NCBI GenBank assembly: GCA_963580285.1
Contig: OY757010.1
Coordinates: 211,142,138 to 211,206,137 of the forward strand
DNA: 64,000 nt
Origin: Lucinisca nassula
Taxonomy: Eukaryota; Mollusca; Bivalvia; Lucinida; Lucinidae
Direction of reading: 5' to 3'
In this document: positions 21,206 through 35,300 of the stretch, piece after piece
Layout: the number at the start of each line of letters is the position of its first letter
How positions within the stretch are numbered: the stretch's first letter is position 1
Position numbers and translations under genes: made by a program
Notes under the pieces: generated by a model
What the model saw: the letters and a program-made list of their open reading frames with translations, nothing else
The model's database searches: none
Told to the model about the DNA's origin: nothing

Positions 21206-22519
21206 TTCTATTCATGTTGCAATTATTAAGCTTTTAATATTCAATAGCATAAGGTCTAAGTGATTTTAAGTACTTTTAAGTGACTTTGACGTCTAAAGAC
21301 GTAACGTCATTAGGACGTGACATCAGAGTTAAATGACGTTGGATACCAGAAAGAAGAAAAGATGGAAGGGATTTACAGTTATTAATAGTTTTGGACAATT
21401 TAAGCATAGAAACTGTTGGAAATTTAACAGACAGGAGAACATTCTGTTAATTTAAACCTTTCTCAATGATATATCCTCAAAATATTGGTTAACAGATTAA
21501 TCTGACTACATAAAATTGTTCTTTAATGTGGCACCAAAATAAATGACAGAAAATTCCATTGTGTTTTATATGGTTTATATATGGGGTCGATGTCACAGAA
21601 TGCGTCTAATCATAAGGAATGAGAATATATGATTTTGGGGTAGGGATCTGAATGGTTTCTAAGATATATGGCCTTTTATGAAGAGGAGGGGTTAGCGCAT
21701 GGCCCTGGCGCATCCCCGGGGACTCCCAAGTTGGTGTCACTGAATGCGTTTTATTATAAGGAACAAGAATATATGGTTTAGGGTTGGGGATCTGAATGGT
21801 TTCTGAGATATATGACCATTTATGAAGTGGAGGGGTGGGGCATGGCCCCGGCGCACCCTTCAAGTCCCATAGATTGGTGTCACTGAATGTCTCTTATCAT
21901 AAGGAACAAGAATATTATATGGTTTATGGGTGGGGACTTGTAAGATATCAGAGATATAGGGCCTTTTATGAAGTGAAGGGGGTGGGGCATGGCCCCGGCG
22001 CATACCTGGGGACCCCACAGATTGGTGTCACTGAATGGGTCCTATCACAAGGAACAAAAATATATATGGTTTAGGGGCGGGGATCTGAATGGTTTCAGAA
22101 ATATATGGCCTTTTATGAAGTAGAAGGGGTGAGGCATGGCCCCAGCAAAACCTGGGGGACCCTCAGTTGGCATAAAAGCATATGGCTGAGAGAGGTTTAC
22201 TCAAGAAACATTTCTATAAAAGTTTTGTCAAAATATCTATAATAACTTGGCAGTAAATGCTCTTTTTCAATTTTCCCCATAATAAGTCTATGGAAACCTT
22301 GAGTTGCCATAGCAACCAGATAAAAGAGCTGATTTTCATAAAACAAAAAAACAACACAAACTTTCAATCCCCCAGCTAATGGATGCTACAGATGAAATTT
22401 GGGCCCAATCGACCCAGTGGCTTCAGGGGAGAAGTTTAAAAGTGTTGACGCAAGATATATGACGACGGACAACTGCCTATCCTATAAGCTCCCCCGGAGC
22501 CTTCGGCTCTGATGAGCTA

Positions 22520-24342
22520 ACAAGAGGACCATCGTGGGCCTTCTTGGCCCTAGGGCACTCACCTGGTCAGTATTGTGCAAATGAAACGGTATAAGGTGTT
22601 GTGGAGGATTTTAGCAAGGAACATTTCTGTGAAAATATTTCAAAATCAGTCTAGCTGTTTAGGAGTAGATGTAATTTAAAGGCTTCTATATTTTTAGCTC
22701 TAGGGGCCATCTTGTGCAGTGGAGCCAAAGTATTTTGAGCACTTTTATTAGAAAGTCACCCATGCAACATGCCTGTAAAATTATTTCAATATCAATCCAC
22801 CAGTTTAGGAGAATAAGTTATTTAAAGGTTTTTCTATTTTTAGCCCTGGTGGCCATATTCATCCGAGCAAAACAGTTTGAGAAATGGAGGGTCGCTCAAG
22901 AAAAATTCCTGTCAAAGTATTATAAAATCCATTCACTGGTTTAGAAGTGGAGTTTATTTAAAGGTTTCTGTTTTCAGCGCTAGTGGATATCTTGTCCATC
23001 AAAGCAGAACGGTTTGAGCAATTTTGGTCAATAAAGAAACATTCCTGTGAAATTATTTCAAGATCCATCCACTGGTTAAGGTAAAATAGAAGTGAAAGCA
23101 ATAATCAGGAATCTATACAATTTACCCACAATTAAAGCTGCAATTAAAGGTTTTTCTAATTTTAGCTCTGGCAGCCATCTTGGTCATCCAATTGGAACAG
23201 TTTGAGCAATTTTGGTAGAGGGACACTCACAGAACATTTACGTGAAATTATTTTAAAATCGGTCCACCGGTTAAGGAGAAGTCATTACAAGGTTTTTCTA
23301 TTTTTATCTATGGTGGCCAGTCGTTTAAAGGTTTGTTTTTCTGTTTTTAACTGGCAAACATCTTGTATATCCAGCTGGAACAGATTCAGCTATTTTGTTA
23401 GAGGGTCACTCAAGGAATATTCCTCTGAAATTATTTTGACATTGGGCCAATGGCCTAGGAGGAGATGGCATTTTAAGGTTTTTCTGTTTGTTTGTTTTTT
23501 TTCTCTATTTTTAGCTCTGGTGGCAATTGTGTTTAGCGGAGCAGAAACATTGTGGTAATTTTGGTACAAGGTCACCCAAGGAATATTCAAATAAAATTAT
23601 TTCAAAATCTGTCCACCGGTTAAGAAGGAAAAGTTGTTTAATTTTTTTTTTCTATTTTTATTTTGTTCATCAGAGTTGAAATAGTTTAGACAATTTTTGG
23701 TAGAGCGCCGACCAAGGAATATTCCTGTGAAATTATTTACAAGTTGGGCCAGTGGTCTAGGAGGATTTGTTTATTTGATAGAGGTTTAACATCCCCATCA
23801 ACACTATTTAGATCATTTTGGAGACATTGCTTCCATTTTGTGGATTTCTTACCCAACATTGAGATGAAATTACATCTCAATCCCTGCCGCCCCATGAAAT
23901 CAATAGGGTTTATATGCATGGACTATCTGACTCTCACCCGCTTAGACCTAAGTGATTTACCAGTATTCATTTCTCCAATCCTCGATGGGTGGGATGGCCT
24001 AGGAGGAGATGGCTCTTTAAAGATTTTCTATTTTTTATCTATTTTTAGCTCTGGTGGCCATTTTGTTCAGTGTACCGGAACCATTTAGGCAAATTTGGTA
24101 TGGTGTCACCCAAGGAACATTTCAAAATCCGTCTACTGGTTAAGGAGATGTTGTTTAAAGATTTTCTTTTCTATTTTTAGCTCTAGCTGACATATTGTTC
24201 ATCCTAGCGGAACAGTTGGGACATTTTTTGTAGAGGGTCACTGGTTTAGGAGATGTCTTTAGGTAAATTGTTGACAGACAGACAGACATTAATCTTTCAC
24301 AAAAGCTCACCATGTCACTATGAGTATGTGATAGGTGAGGTA
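22520..24342 (-). mobile_element. Helentron-like element, CTCACC ends
   Basis: Starts ACAAGAGGACCATCGTGGGCC directly after the previous element's last base, followed by 'cactcacctgg'. It ends 'aaagctcacc...ataggtgaggta'. The body is about eight degenerate units ('ttttagctctggtggccat', 'gagcaattttggtagagggtc', 'aaggaacattcctgtgaaat', 'ccaccggttaaggag') followed by a short (GACA)n. A SINE sits at 23766 and a fragment of the Penelope 3' end at about 23084-23130. Confidence 0.65.
23766..23995 (-). repeat. SINE copy with 12-bp target duplication (minus strand)
   Basis: Flanks are ggtctaggagga (23754-23765) and ggcctaggagga (23996-24007), one mismatch. Body matches 26776-27067 in reverse. It interrupts a unit of the surrounding array. 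Confidence 0.75.
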
Positions 24343-24494
24343 ACAAAACAAAAAGAACAAAGCACAAAATGCAAAAACGAATTCAAAACAATCTGCCTAA
24401 AATACTTTTTTTCAAAGGATAAAATAAACTTTCATTGACTGGTTTCAGTCGTACCGTGACCTTTCCAAAGATATTTGTGTTTGTTTATGCCTTT

Positions 24495-24500
24495 TTATTT
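24495..24500 (-). terminator. Possible polyadenylation signal of RNF103
   Basis: AATAAA on the minus strand, about 234 bp past the stop codon. A candidate only; no other element supports it. Confidence 0.4.
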
Positions 24501-24733
24501 CATAATTTGTATACCTTTGTATACATGTATATAATGATTTCATTTTCATAAATAAGTAAACCACCTGGAAAATAATACGCCTAATATCCAAGTAGGCATA
24601 TTCTTTTTCTATATGTATGTTTTTTGTAATCAGTACCTGAAAGCACTACTGGCCTGGGGATTTTTTTCCAAGAATATTATGCAAAATATCTGTGGCACCC
24701 ACATCCAGTTCAACAGATTAAAGATCAGTGCCT

Positions 24734-26360
24734 TCACTCATCGTGTAAGTTCTCAGTTTGGAAACGGTGTTTGGGTTTATATGCTTGCCAACGGCACACA
24801 GGGCAAAAATGATTGTCTCTCATTAGCCATGTAAGAATACATTCATTGTGGAAGGCATGGAAACAAGGCAATCCACGTAATAATATGCCAGGAATATAGT
24901 TCTCTAGACAGATTACACACTGGCTGCTATCAAGGAAACCATCCGGTTTACTGCGCCACTCTTTTGAACTTCTTGCCTTATGTTGCTCACGACTATCAAC
25001 ATGGATCTCTTTCCCTGCTGATGGGTTACTAAGGCTAGGCTTGTTTTCAAGGTCACGATTGTCTAAAACATCATCAGGATTTCTTCTGGGACTTACCCTG
25101 GGACAGTCACAGACTTGTTCACATTCACAGCTGTAGTTACTATCCATAACATTTGTAACCATTCTGCTTGTGTTACTGTCATCAGCTGTTTCTTCACCAA
25201 ATGGTTCTGGTCCAATGAATTTGGTTTTCAATTTATTTTTGGGAGCATGCTTTGTAAGTTTATTCCTGCTTTCAGATCCTATTTTACTATCTGTTGTAAT
25301 AGCATCAAAGTGCCATGTTGGTAGAAGCTTAATGTAGTCCTTATTTACATATGGTTTATCATGATCTAAAGCATTGACAAAGAAACTAATTCCAGCTACA
25401 GATGGATTAAATATCTGGTCAAATGGTCGCAATCTTGACAGTTCCCAGGCTTGTTCATAATCTAAAGTAGCCATGTTGGAAAAGTTCCAAAAATCCTGTT
25501 CATCTGGTGGGGTTCCAGACTGATACTTTAATTTAATGACCCATGCAACTAGCAACATTACGGTAAAAACTATAATCAGTAGAATCCAATTTGAAGTGTA
25601 GAATAAAATATCACTTCTAATTAATGAGAATAAAAATGATGAGGTGAAAAGCCTTATACCTTTCAAACCCCATAGAGAAATATTTTCCAAACTTGATACT
25701 GAAAATACTCCAAGCAAAAATATCCATACCAATAAAAGGACTATGTTGTACTTAAATACACAAATAAGTAAATTCATAAAACGTTTCCAAATAGTTCCCT
25801 GAGATAAACTCAGTTCAAAAAAACTTGCAATATTTGTTAATAAAATACTAACAATAAAAAGATCATTAACATTTGGATGTAATGCTTTTAAAAATAATTC
25901 CATAGATCTGAAGTTAAAATACTCAGCTGGATTATAGCCATAAAAATATGTCTTCTCCTGTGTAATCACAACAAATGATGGTACGCTTGAAAGTCCAGAC
26001 TTCTTCATTATATTCTTTCCTGCCTCTGTGTTTGCATCAATACTTCCAATTTTGACTCGACCAGGAAATTTTACTGCTAAAGCTGACAAAAACAAGGGAA
26101 CAGTTGAGAGTGTTGAAGCAAGAATAACACGGACTTCTGGATCCAAATGTCTATGGTAAGTCAACCAATCATTTTGAAACACCTGGTAAGAATCTACTGG
26201 TCTTATCTGTCCACTAACTTTTGACTTGATCCAATCGAAAAGAGGATTTATTCTGACTGGCCCAGTATAAGTATGGATTGCCACATTAGCTTTACTCATG
26301 TGGTTTTCAGGAAGAGCCAGGACTAGGCGGGAGGAAAACCAGGACTTTCTTGTGCACAAT
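24734..26360 (-). CDS. RNF103: RNF103 exon 4 (last coding exon)
   Basis: Residues 157-698. The acceptor is TTTCATTGCAG at 26361-26371 (minus strand); the first base completes an Arg codon begun in exon 3. The frame is open upstream of the acceptor to an in-frame ATG at 26471-26473, but that part has no family similarity and is intron. Holds the thioredoxin-like region, the multi-pass membrane block and the RING-H2 (CVICLENY ... CPVCRW). An acidic/Ser-rich linker with a Cys-rich patch (CECEQVCDCP) lies between the membrane block and RING, as in vertebrate homologues. Stop TGA at 24734-24736. Confidence 0.97.
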
Positions 26361-29300
26361 CTGCAATGAAAGAAGAACAATGAACAAGTGATCAGCAGCC
26401 CAGGAATCGTTGGGACACTGTCTTGGGAACAGAACATTAAACACTGGGCCCAATCTTCTCCTTTCATTTCCATTAACCCTCCAAAAACTGAAGAAAATTC
26501 TAGAGAAGATGGGGATCCATTTTTTTTTTCATTATTTTTCTTTTTTTTGGTGGAGATTCACAACATAGCAACAGGTAAGGTTGGTATTTTGTTATAATTG
26601 AAGGATTGTTTTCCATATTTCTCAATATAAACTTATGTTGTGGGTATTCATTCAAACCACCTCGCCAAGGCGGTTCAAATGATTACCCACAACATAGGTT
26701 TTATGGGGAACAGGCAAAAATTATCCTTCAATTATCACAAAATACCAACCTTAACTGTTGCTTTGTTCACATATCGGGGCTTGAAGAAATAGATGGGCTG
26801 CATGATGCTTCCAGGCAGAGCTGAAACCGACCCACATATGAGTACTGGTAAACCACTTAGAGGATCTAAGCCTGCCCAGGCAATGTGGTGCCAGTCGGTC
26901 CGTCCGTGCTTATAAACCCTATTGTTTCATTAGGCGGCAGGGCTTGAGATGTCACTTCATCGCAATGTCGGGTAAAAGTCCCACAAAACTGGAAGCAACG
27001 TCTCCAAAATGACCTTTACAGTGTTGACGGGAACGTTAAACTTCAAATCAAACAAACAAACAAACAATCAAGGAAAACAAGATGGAAAAGAAGAACTTTG
27101 AAGTGAGCCAGCACATGACAAGACCAACAAGAAGTCTTGAGTTACCAGTGAAGACTAGAATCAGCCTGTACATTAGCGCAGTTTGATAAGTCTTCGCTGA
27201 TTGCATGTACCTACTATAGGCTAATATCTATGCAAAGAGACATAGGCATAAGGTCTTGTCATAGTAGATGGGTGCACAGGTTGATTTGAGTCTATGCTGG
27301 TCACACCGGTCTTACTGTAGGTTTTGTCAAATTGGCCCCGTCCAGCGATTTTGGTACTTATCCCCTATGCGAGCAGCTAAGGTTCAGGCGAGGCTGCGCA
27401 TCTGCGCAGTCTCGCCAGAACCTTCGCTGCTCGCTCATACAAGCAGTGAATCAAGAGGAACCTTCAGACAGAAAGCCATATCCCTGGCCCCTCTGAATGG
27501 CTGGGCATGCGCAGTTAAAATTTGTCATGACGGAATGCTCAAAGACACAAATTCGCTTGGCGGGGCTCAAATGCTGAACATGCTTAGCACTTGAAGGGTT
27601 AACCTTTCCTGAAATATATCAGGCACCCACTGACACATTACGAAAACACGCCTATACAAATACATTGCCACCTTTATCGCAGAAAAAATGAAGCTTTTAA
27701 GATGAAAAAATACGATATTTTTCTTATTTCTGCTCAAAATATAGATTGTTGGTAATCGTTAGAACCGCCTCATCGAGGCAGTTCTAACGAGTACCCACAA
27801 TCTATATTTTAGAGCAGAAATAAGAAAAATAAGGTTTACCCCTGCAAACCCCAGTTTTACTTTATAAAAGTGGGGTTCGAGGGGGTCAAAGTTATATATG
27901 CGTGTTTTCTTGATGAGCAGTTAAACAGGGAGATTTTCAGTCAATGGCCCAAGTCAGACTTGAACTAGCACCTTTAGCATTGAAACTGAATGCTCTAACT
28001 ACTGTACTAGACAGATAGTCTGTTTGTGTTGACTTTTGACATCCCCTTCATCACTGATGAGGATATTCTGGGGACACTGCTTCCAATTTTTGCGACTTTT
28101 ACCCGACACTGAGATGAAATGACATCTCGGCCTTAATGTCCAAAGAAACCGTTAGGGTTTATAGGCAGGGATGCTCTCACCTTGCACCACTTTGCCTGGA
28201 CAGGCAAGACCTTCTAAGTGGTATAGCAGTACTGAAATTTGGTCACTTTAAGCTCAGCGCCGAAGCACCATGCAGCCCTATCTATTTCTCCAAGCCCCTA
28301 CAGATGGTAAACTGGCCCCCCGCCCATCCTGGCTGGAAGAAATAGATTGGCTGCATGATACTTCCATGCAGAGCTGAAAACCTACCGCACATGAGTACTG
28401 GTAAACCGCTTAGAGGATCTAAGACTGCCCAGGCAAAGCGGTGCGAGTCGGACCATCCATGCTTATAGACCCTATTGGTTTCATTGGGCGACAGGGCTTG
28501 AGAAGACATTTCTTCTCAATGTTGGGTAAAATGCTCACAATATTGGAAGCAATGTCTCCTAAATGACCTATACAGTGTTGACGGGGTCGTAAAACCTCAA
28601 ATCAAACAAACTAACAAATACAGACAGATAACATGGATGGACACCAGCATCATATCTTAGCATATTCTAAATTTATCCATACAGTAAATAACTAAACTAA
28701 GATAATAACTAACCTGTAATCTCGCTGGCAATCAAGACGCCCAAATCTAACACCAAACTTGTCCACCTTCTTTCTGATAGATTTCCAGCTCTCGTATGAC
28801 AGCAGATCTCGGCTATCTACCACAACCTCTACCAACCACATACTATCTTTAGCATCTTCTACCTGTAACAAAGCGTTCATTCAATCCTCTATGCTATGCC
28901 TTAACTCTCATCCTGGTGAATTAATTGATGTAGCCACACCCATCTCTCACTATCCACCAATCAAATTACTTGATACAATTTACTGTGAATTAATTCACAA
29001 ACTGCATGACAAACAGTGCTTCTTCAGAAGCCATCTTATCAGGGTCTACACTTTTTGTAAAGGTAGGGTTGTTGTGTTCAGCAAGATAAGTGTTAAGGGA
29101 AATTGTGGATACTCAGACATATTTTCTGTGAATTTCTACTGAGGTAGCAACTTTACTTTTCACCTTCATTCAATGGATGTCCTTCTGAGCAAATTGGTGC
29201 CAATGAATACCAGAGAAATAACAAACTATCTTTCAGTTATCACAAAATACCAAGCTACTCTGTTGCTATGTTGTGTTCAACAAACATTAAGAAAGCAATG

Positions 29301-32300
29301 AAAACCTGAGGACCAGTGGTCCTGAACCGCTCACATGAATGCTGTTTTCGGAGCAATTTGGTTTCCGAGAAGGTTTATGAAGGATTTTTACCATGGCAGC
29401 CATCTTGATCATGTGACCTAAAACATTTGAAACTTTTTGTTTTTCCATCCCATAAAACTAACCGCATGCTTAAAACTAGATTGAACTAGAGCTGTCAGTG
29501 AAACTGACTAGGGCCCCGGCAGCGCTATCAGAGGAGTAGGAAAAAATTTGTGGACGGACAGACGGACAGACAGACAGACAGACAGACGGACGGACAGAGT
29601 GATTACTATAGGGCACCCACACTTTCAGTGCGGGCCCTAACGAGCATTATCGTAGTATGAGTAAGCCTAAGAAAACTGACACTTTCTTGTACCGTCACTT
29701 TCGATGTACATGTCATTCTGTAAATAACATTGTTATACAACCAGTGGAAAAACTTTATTACGATGCAAATTCTACATCTAGATTCAAAATAATCAAAAGA
29801 CATGAAGCTGAACTGAAATGGATTAAATTTTTACAGACCCCTTTTCCACTGGGATTTAATGACAACATTTATCATGAGGGTAATATTTCCAGAATGCCGG
29901 ACTTTGATATTTTCTCACTCCTGGAATGTCGAAAACGCAGAACTAGATCTCACGGCACAGGAAAAATGGTAACTTTAAACGTAAATCACGTGCGTTTAAA
30001 CGAAACAATACTAGACTGAAGTGACTGTCAATTATATTATTAAATCATGGACGCCACCCTATGCTTTCATTTTTAAGTTCATTACCCGTTTCTGTTTTAC
30101 GTCTTCTGGACACCGAGGCGAATAAATTCTATGATAGTTCTCATCAGTTATATGATGCGGCTCTCTTAACTAGAGGCTATACTCAGCATACTCTCCGTCC
30201 TTACATTGATTCTGAAATTAATCATAAACGCCATTTCTTCAAAATATCCTTCATTAATAAGGGTATGGATTTTATAGATTTGCCCAGTATCTTCCGTGAG
30301 ATATCGGTGCTTTCTTCCATTCCTGCTAATTTTCAAAATACTGAAACACCTATAATTTGCTATAAATATAACAAACCTGTTAGATCTATCATTTTTAATT
30401 TCAATAAACTTGTTTCAGATCTTGATATTGATACTAATACTCCTGATTCATGTGATTGTAAAAACTCAAAGTATTGCTATCCTGCTGCTGGTCATGTAAT
30501 TACTGGCAATTTGAAAATTATTCCTGATTCTAGGATAAGGAATATAATTTCTAAAGGACCGAAATATCGATTTCCTTCTAAAATTGATTTCAGTAAATGT
30601 AGAGATGAAATCGCTGCTTCCTTGAATGAATTCGGTAATCGATGGTGTAAGTGAGAGTATGTTGAACATAAAGCCCTTAAGGACTGGAAACTTAGCATTT
30701 TAAAACTAGTGAATAAACGCATTTCTTTCTATTCTCAAAATACTAACTTATTACCTCCTAAGCCCAAGACGTCTTTACGTCATCTTAAACTAGGTATTTA
30801 AGAATTTCATAAGAAGTTTGTTTTGGCCCCTGCAGACAAGGCCGCTAACAACGTCGTCATTGTGTGACGGCTCCACTATGTTAACACGCTTAAGCAGGAG
30901 CTTGGTGGTACTAAGGCCTATGAACTTCAGCCTTTAGCTGAAGAGAGAGCTATAGTAGATAAACATGTTTGTCTTTCAGCCACCAAGTTTGCTGTGTGTG
31001 TTAACGAAGGCCAAGACAAGCTTCCTACGCTATACTGGTTACCAAAACTTCATAAAAGACCTTACAAAACACGGTTTATTGCAAATTCTAGCTCTTGCAC
31101 TACCACTGAACTTTCTAAATTATTAACTTCCTGTCTTACTGCTATTAAAACGCATGTAATTAAATATTGTGATTAAGTCTTTGAAAGATCAGGAAGAAAT
31201 CTGTTTTGGTCTATAAAAAATTCGAATGAGGTTTTAAAAAATAGCCATCGGAAGAGATGGCAAATCCCCCGACCAAAAGCCAATATGGCCTTCAGAAGAT
31301 TGTTCACCAATAGAAAGTGCACCAGAATTAAACCAGCAATATATCACCAAAGTATTGCAGTTATGGCCATCACAAGATTATACTGTCAGGGGAGATAACT
31401 AAAAAACCAAGGCACTCAGAAATGTGGTTCTTGCACATGACATGCCTGCTTATGCTAAGGTATTTCTTTACAAAGTACCATCAATATGTCTCAAAAGGTA
31501 TTGGAGATATGGTGATCACAAGCTGGTCATACTGTTATATTGGAAGGGTAGATAACTCAAATACCACAGCACCAACACTTGTGGTTCTTGCACATGACAT
31601 CCCTTCTGTACCTTGTATACAATTGTGCCAAGTTGCTTCAACATATCTCAAAGGGTGTTGGAGTTATGGCCATCACAAGGTTATATTGCCAGGGGAGATA
31701 ACTAAAAAACCAGAGCACCCAGAGTTGTAATTCTTGAGCATGACACACCTGCTTAACCTCATGTACATCTGCATCAAGTACCACAAATATGTCTCAAAGG
31801 GTATTGTAGGTACGATGATCACAAGGTTGTCATACTGTTATATTGGAAGGGGAGATAACTCAAATATCATGGCACCCAGAGTTGTGGTTTTTAGGCATAA
31901 AGCGCCATCTCAACGTTTTATATAATTGTGCCAAGTACCATCAATATATCTCAAATGGTATTTGAGTTATGGCCATCACAAGGTTATATTGTCAGGGGAG
32001 ATAATTAAAAAACCAGGGCACCCAGAGTTGTGGTTCTTGCACTTGACACACCTGCTTAACCTCATGTACAACTGTACCAAGTATCATCAATATACAGTCG
32101 AACTTCAATGGCTCGAACACCTTTGGGACCTCGAAAATCTGTTCGAGACAGGGGTAGTTCGAGCCACTGAGGTTACTGTCAGGAGGCATAACTAGATACT
32201 TTTAGACATCTTTTCGGTGTTCTATAACGAATATGTATGCTGTGTGTATTCATTAGAATCGCCTCATCGAGGCGATTCTAATGAGTAAACACAGCATACA

Positions 32301-35300
32301 TTTGCAAGATAAAAGACTAAAAGCTCCTTTATTATCCCCCACTATTTCTTATGTAGAGGATTTCGCTAGGGACTCAAGAATGGGTTCGACCCATCCATGG
32401 AAAACGAGCCATCGGTGTTCGAGCCACCGAAGTTCTACTGTATCTCAAAGACTGTTGGAGATGTGGTCATCACAAGGTAGTGATTCTATATTATTGGAAG
32501 GGGAGATAACTAAAAAACCATGGCACCCAGAGTTGTGGTTCTTGTGCATGACACACCGTCTCGGCCTTGTGAACAAATGTGCCAGGTATCATCAATATAT
32601 CTTAAAGGGTATTGGAATTATGGCCATCACAAGGTTGTCACTCTTTTTTATTGGAAGGGGAGATAACTCCAAAACTAGTGGTGGGCCGATGATCGACTAT
32701 AGTCGAAAGTCGGTTGGTTTTGGCTTCCGATAGCGATAATCGATTGAGAATTCTCTAGTCGGTTGTAGTCGGTTCCGGTACTTGGTATTCCGAGTTTTAG
32801 TGCATTCCGGTATTCCGTCGCACTTTTCTCTTACCGTATTCGGGCGTGAATTACCCGCAGTTTTTTCCCTCAAATTACAGGCCCAAGTTCAGGGTAATCC
32901 ACCCGAATTATTTTTACTTTTGTCAGCTGAAAATACGATGCATCTCATGTTATGCTCTATCCTTTTACGATTCCCGACATAAATAACGTTTAATTGCCCA
33001 CTCAATTTTACTTACACACGGGTAATATAACAATCTCCACTACTAGCAAGCCCAATTTTGTGAGTATTATTCCTAAAACTCTGATTTTAAACGAAATAAA
33101 CAAGCAAGTTCAATGCGAACATCAAAGTTTTCCGGCATCCAAACCGCCGCCCACAAACCATCGCTACAGTTTTTTTCTGCACGCGATCGGTAAATGACGT
33201 CATCGGACCCCAGCAACCCCACAGGTGTCTGTTGTTTTAGCTTAATGGGGCGTATCTTTCATAAAAAATTGTTTGGAAACGGTAAAAAAATTCTCGATTG
33301 CAAAACAGTTGTGGAAAACAGCGCTTTCCGTAAGCTCCGTGTTAATAACCAACAACAGCATACAGATGTGTTAACACAAATCAAAGCGTTCAACTTTTCT
33401 CGCCAAGCGTCTGCTATTTGGCGCCAAAACATTACCATTCACGAGATAGTAGAATAGTCGTAGCAACTCGTCTTAGGAGCAATTAAATAATTTTCACACT
33501 GATTGATTAAATTTTATGATTGGGTAATAAACGCCAATTAGAGACATAACTTGACCATATTTTCACACATTATCGACACGCACCGCAGGGTGGCAATTAT
33601 ATGACAGGGATTAACAAAAGTGTCATAATTGAACCGTTATAAATCATCAAACAGTGTTAATTCAAATCAGACGTCCGCGGCTTCTTTCTGAGGTGTGTGA
33701 TCTGGGACTGCACTGTTTGCCGATGTCCCAAAAAGGGCCGCGGGCATATTTGGGTTAATAAATAAATTACAAGAGGGCCATGATGGCCCTGGATCGCTCA
33801 CCTGATCCATAGTGTAACAAGTGGGCCCCAGAGAGGGCCATTATTGGCCCCAGGGTTTTAATGTGCATAATGTTGAGGGAGGTCTTAAAGGTGAAGCTTC
33901 ATACCAAACATCAACAAAGGCTATAATTAGAACAATCTTGGCAAAGGTCCACTAGATAAAGCTACACATCAAATTTCAAAGACCTGGGCCTTGCAGTTTC
34001 AGAGAAGAAGATTTTTTTTAAAGATATTCCCTACATAAGCCTATGCAAAACCAAATGGCCCCAGGGCTATATAAATCTATGTAAAAACAAAGGGCCCCGG
34101 CCCGGGGTGGGGGCATTTGTGGCCCCAGGGCTATAATTTGAACAATCTTGGTAGAGGTCCACTAGATAAAGCTCCATACTAAATATCAAAGGCCTTGGCC
34201 TTGCAGTTTCAGAGAAGATTTTTAAAGATTTCCCTATATAAGTCTATGCAAAACCAAAGGGCCCCGGAGCGGGGACATTTTTGGTACCAGGGCTATAATT
34301 TGAATAATTTTGATAGAGGTCCACTAGATGCAGCTTCATACCAAATATCAAAGACCCAGGCCTTGTGGTTTCAGAGAAGAAGATTTTTGAAGATTTTCCC
34401 CATGTAAGTCTATGTAAAACCATAGGGCCCCAGAGTGGGGGCATTTTTGGCCCCAGGGCTATAATTTTAACAATCTTGGTAGAGGTCCATTAGATGCAAC
34501 TTCATACCAAATTTCAAAGTCCTGGGCCTTGTGGTTTCAGAGAAGATTTTTAAAGATTATCCCTATATAAGTCTATGTAAAACCAAAGGGCCCCGGGACG
34601 GGGCCACTTTTGGCCCCAGCACTATAATTTTAATCATCTTGGTAGGGGTCCTTTAGAAGAAGCTTCATACCAAATATAAAAGACCTAGGCCTTGTGGTTT
34701 CAGAGAAGAAGATTTTTAAAGATTTTCCCTATATAAGTCTATGTAAAACCAAAGGGCCCCTGAGCGGGGGCATTTTTGGCCCAAGGGCTATAATTTGAAC
34801 AATCTTGGTAGGGGTCCACTAGATGAAGCTTCATACAAAATATCAAAGTCCTGGGCCTTGCGGTTTCAGAGAAGAAGATTTTTAAAGATTTTCCCTATAT
34901 AAGGCCATGTAAAACCAAAGGGTCCCAGTCGGAGGCTTTTTTTGCCCCAGCACTATAATTTGAACAATCTTGGTAGGGGTCCACTAGATAAAGCTTAATT
35001 CCAAATATCAAAGTCCTGGGCCTTGCAGTTTCAGAGCAGAAGATTTTTAAAGATTTTCCCTATATAAGCCTATGTAAAACCAAAGGGCCCGGCGGCGGGG
35101 ACATTTTTGGCCTCAGCACTATCATTTGAATAATCTTGTTAGGGGTCTTTTAGATGAAGCTTCATACCAAATATAAAAGACCTAGGCCTTGTGGTTTCAG
35201 AGAAAAGGATTTTTAAAGATTTTCCCTATATAAGTCTATGTAAAAACAAAGGGCCCCTGAGCGGGGGCATTTTTGGCCCAAGGGCGATAGTTTGAACAAT

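Larger units (their letters stand above)
18941..21576 (+). repeat. 3' LTR of BEL/Pao element, split and end-deleted
   Basis: Matches the 5' LTR from its first base. It is interrupted after 19012 by a Helentron-like element and resumes at 21206. The last seven bases (cgccaca) and the right target duplication are missing; repeat-array sequence follows directly at 21577. In this copy the TGACGTCA palindrome reads TGACATCA. Confidence 0.9.
11917..22519 (-). mobile_element. Helentron-like element split by the BEL/Pao insertion
   Basis: Same ends as 4303-6719: starts ACAAGAGGCCCATGGGCC (hairpin), then 'cagagctcagg'. It ends 'gagccttcggctctgatgagcta' at 22519. The 145-bp tandem array is present on both sides of the BEL/Pao element (11990-12660 and 21590-22170), so the uninterrupted element was about 1.7 kb. 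Directly abuts the next Helentron-like element at 22520. Confidence 0.65.

Noticed and set aside
26361..26473. RNF103 starting at the ATG at 26473
   Set aside because: A TTTCATTGCAG acceptor and exact phase match to exon 3 show that the upstream part is intron; the extra residues lack family similarity.
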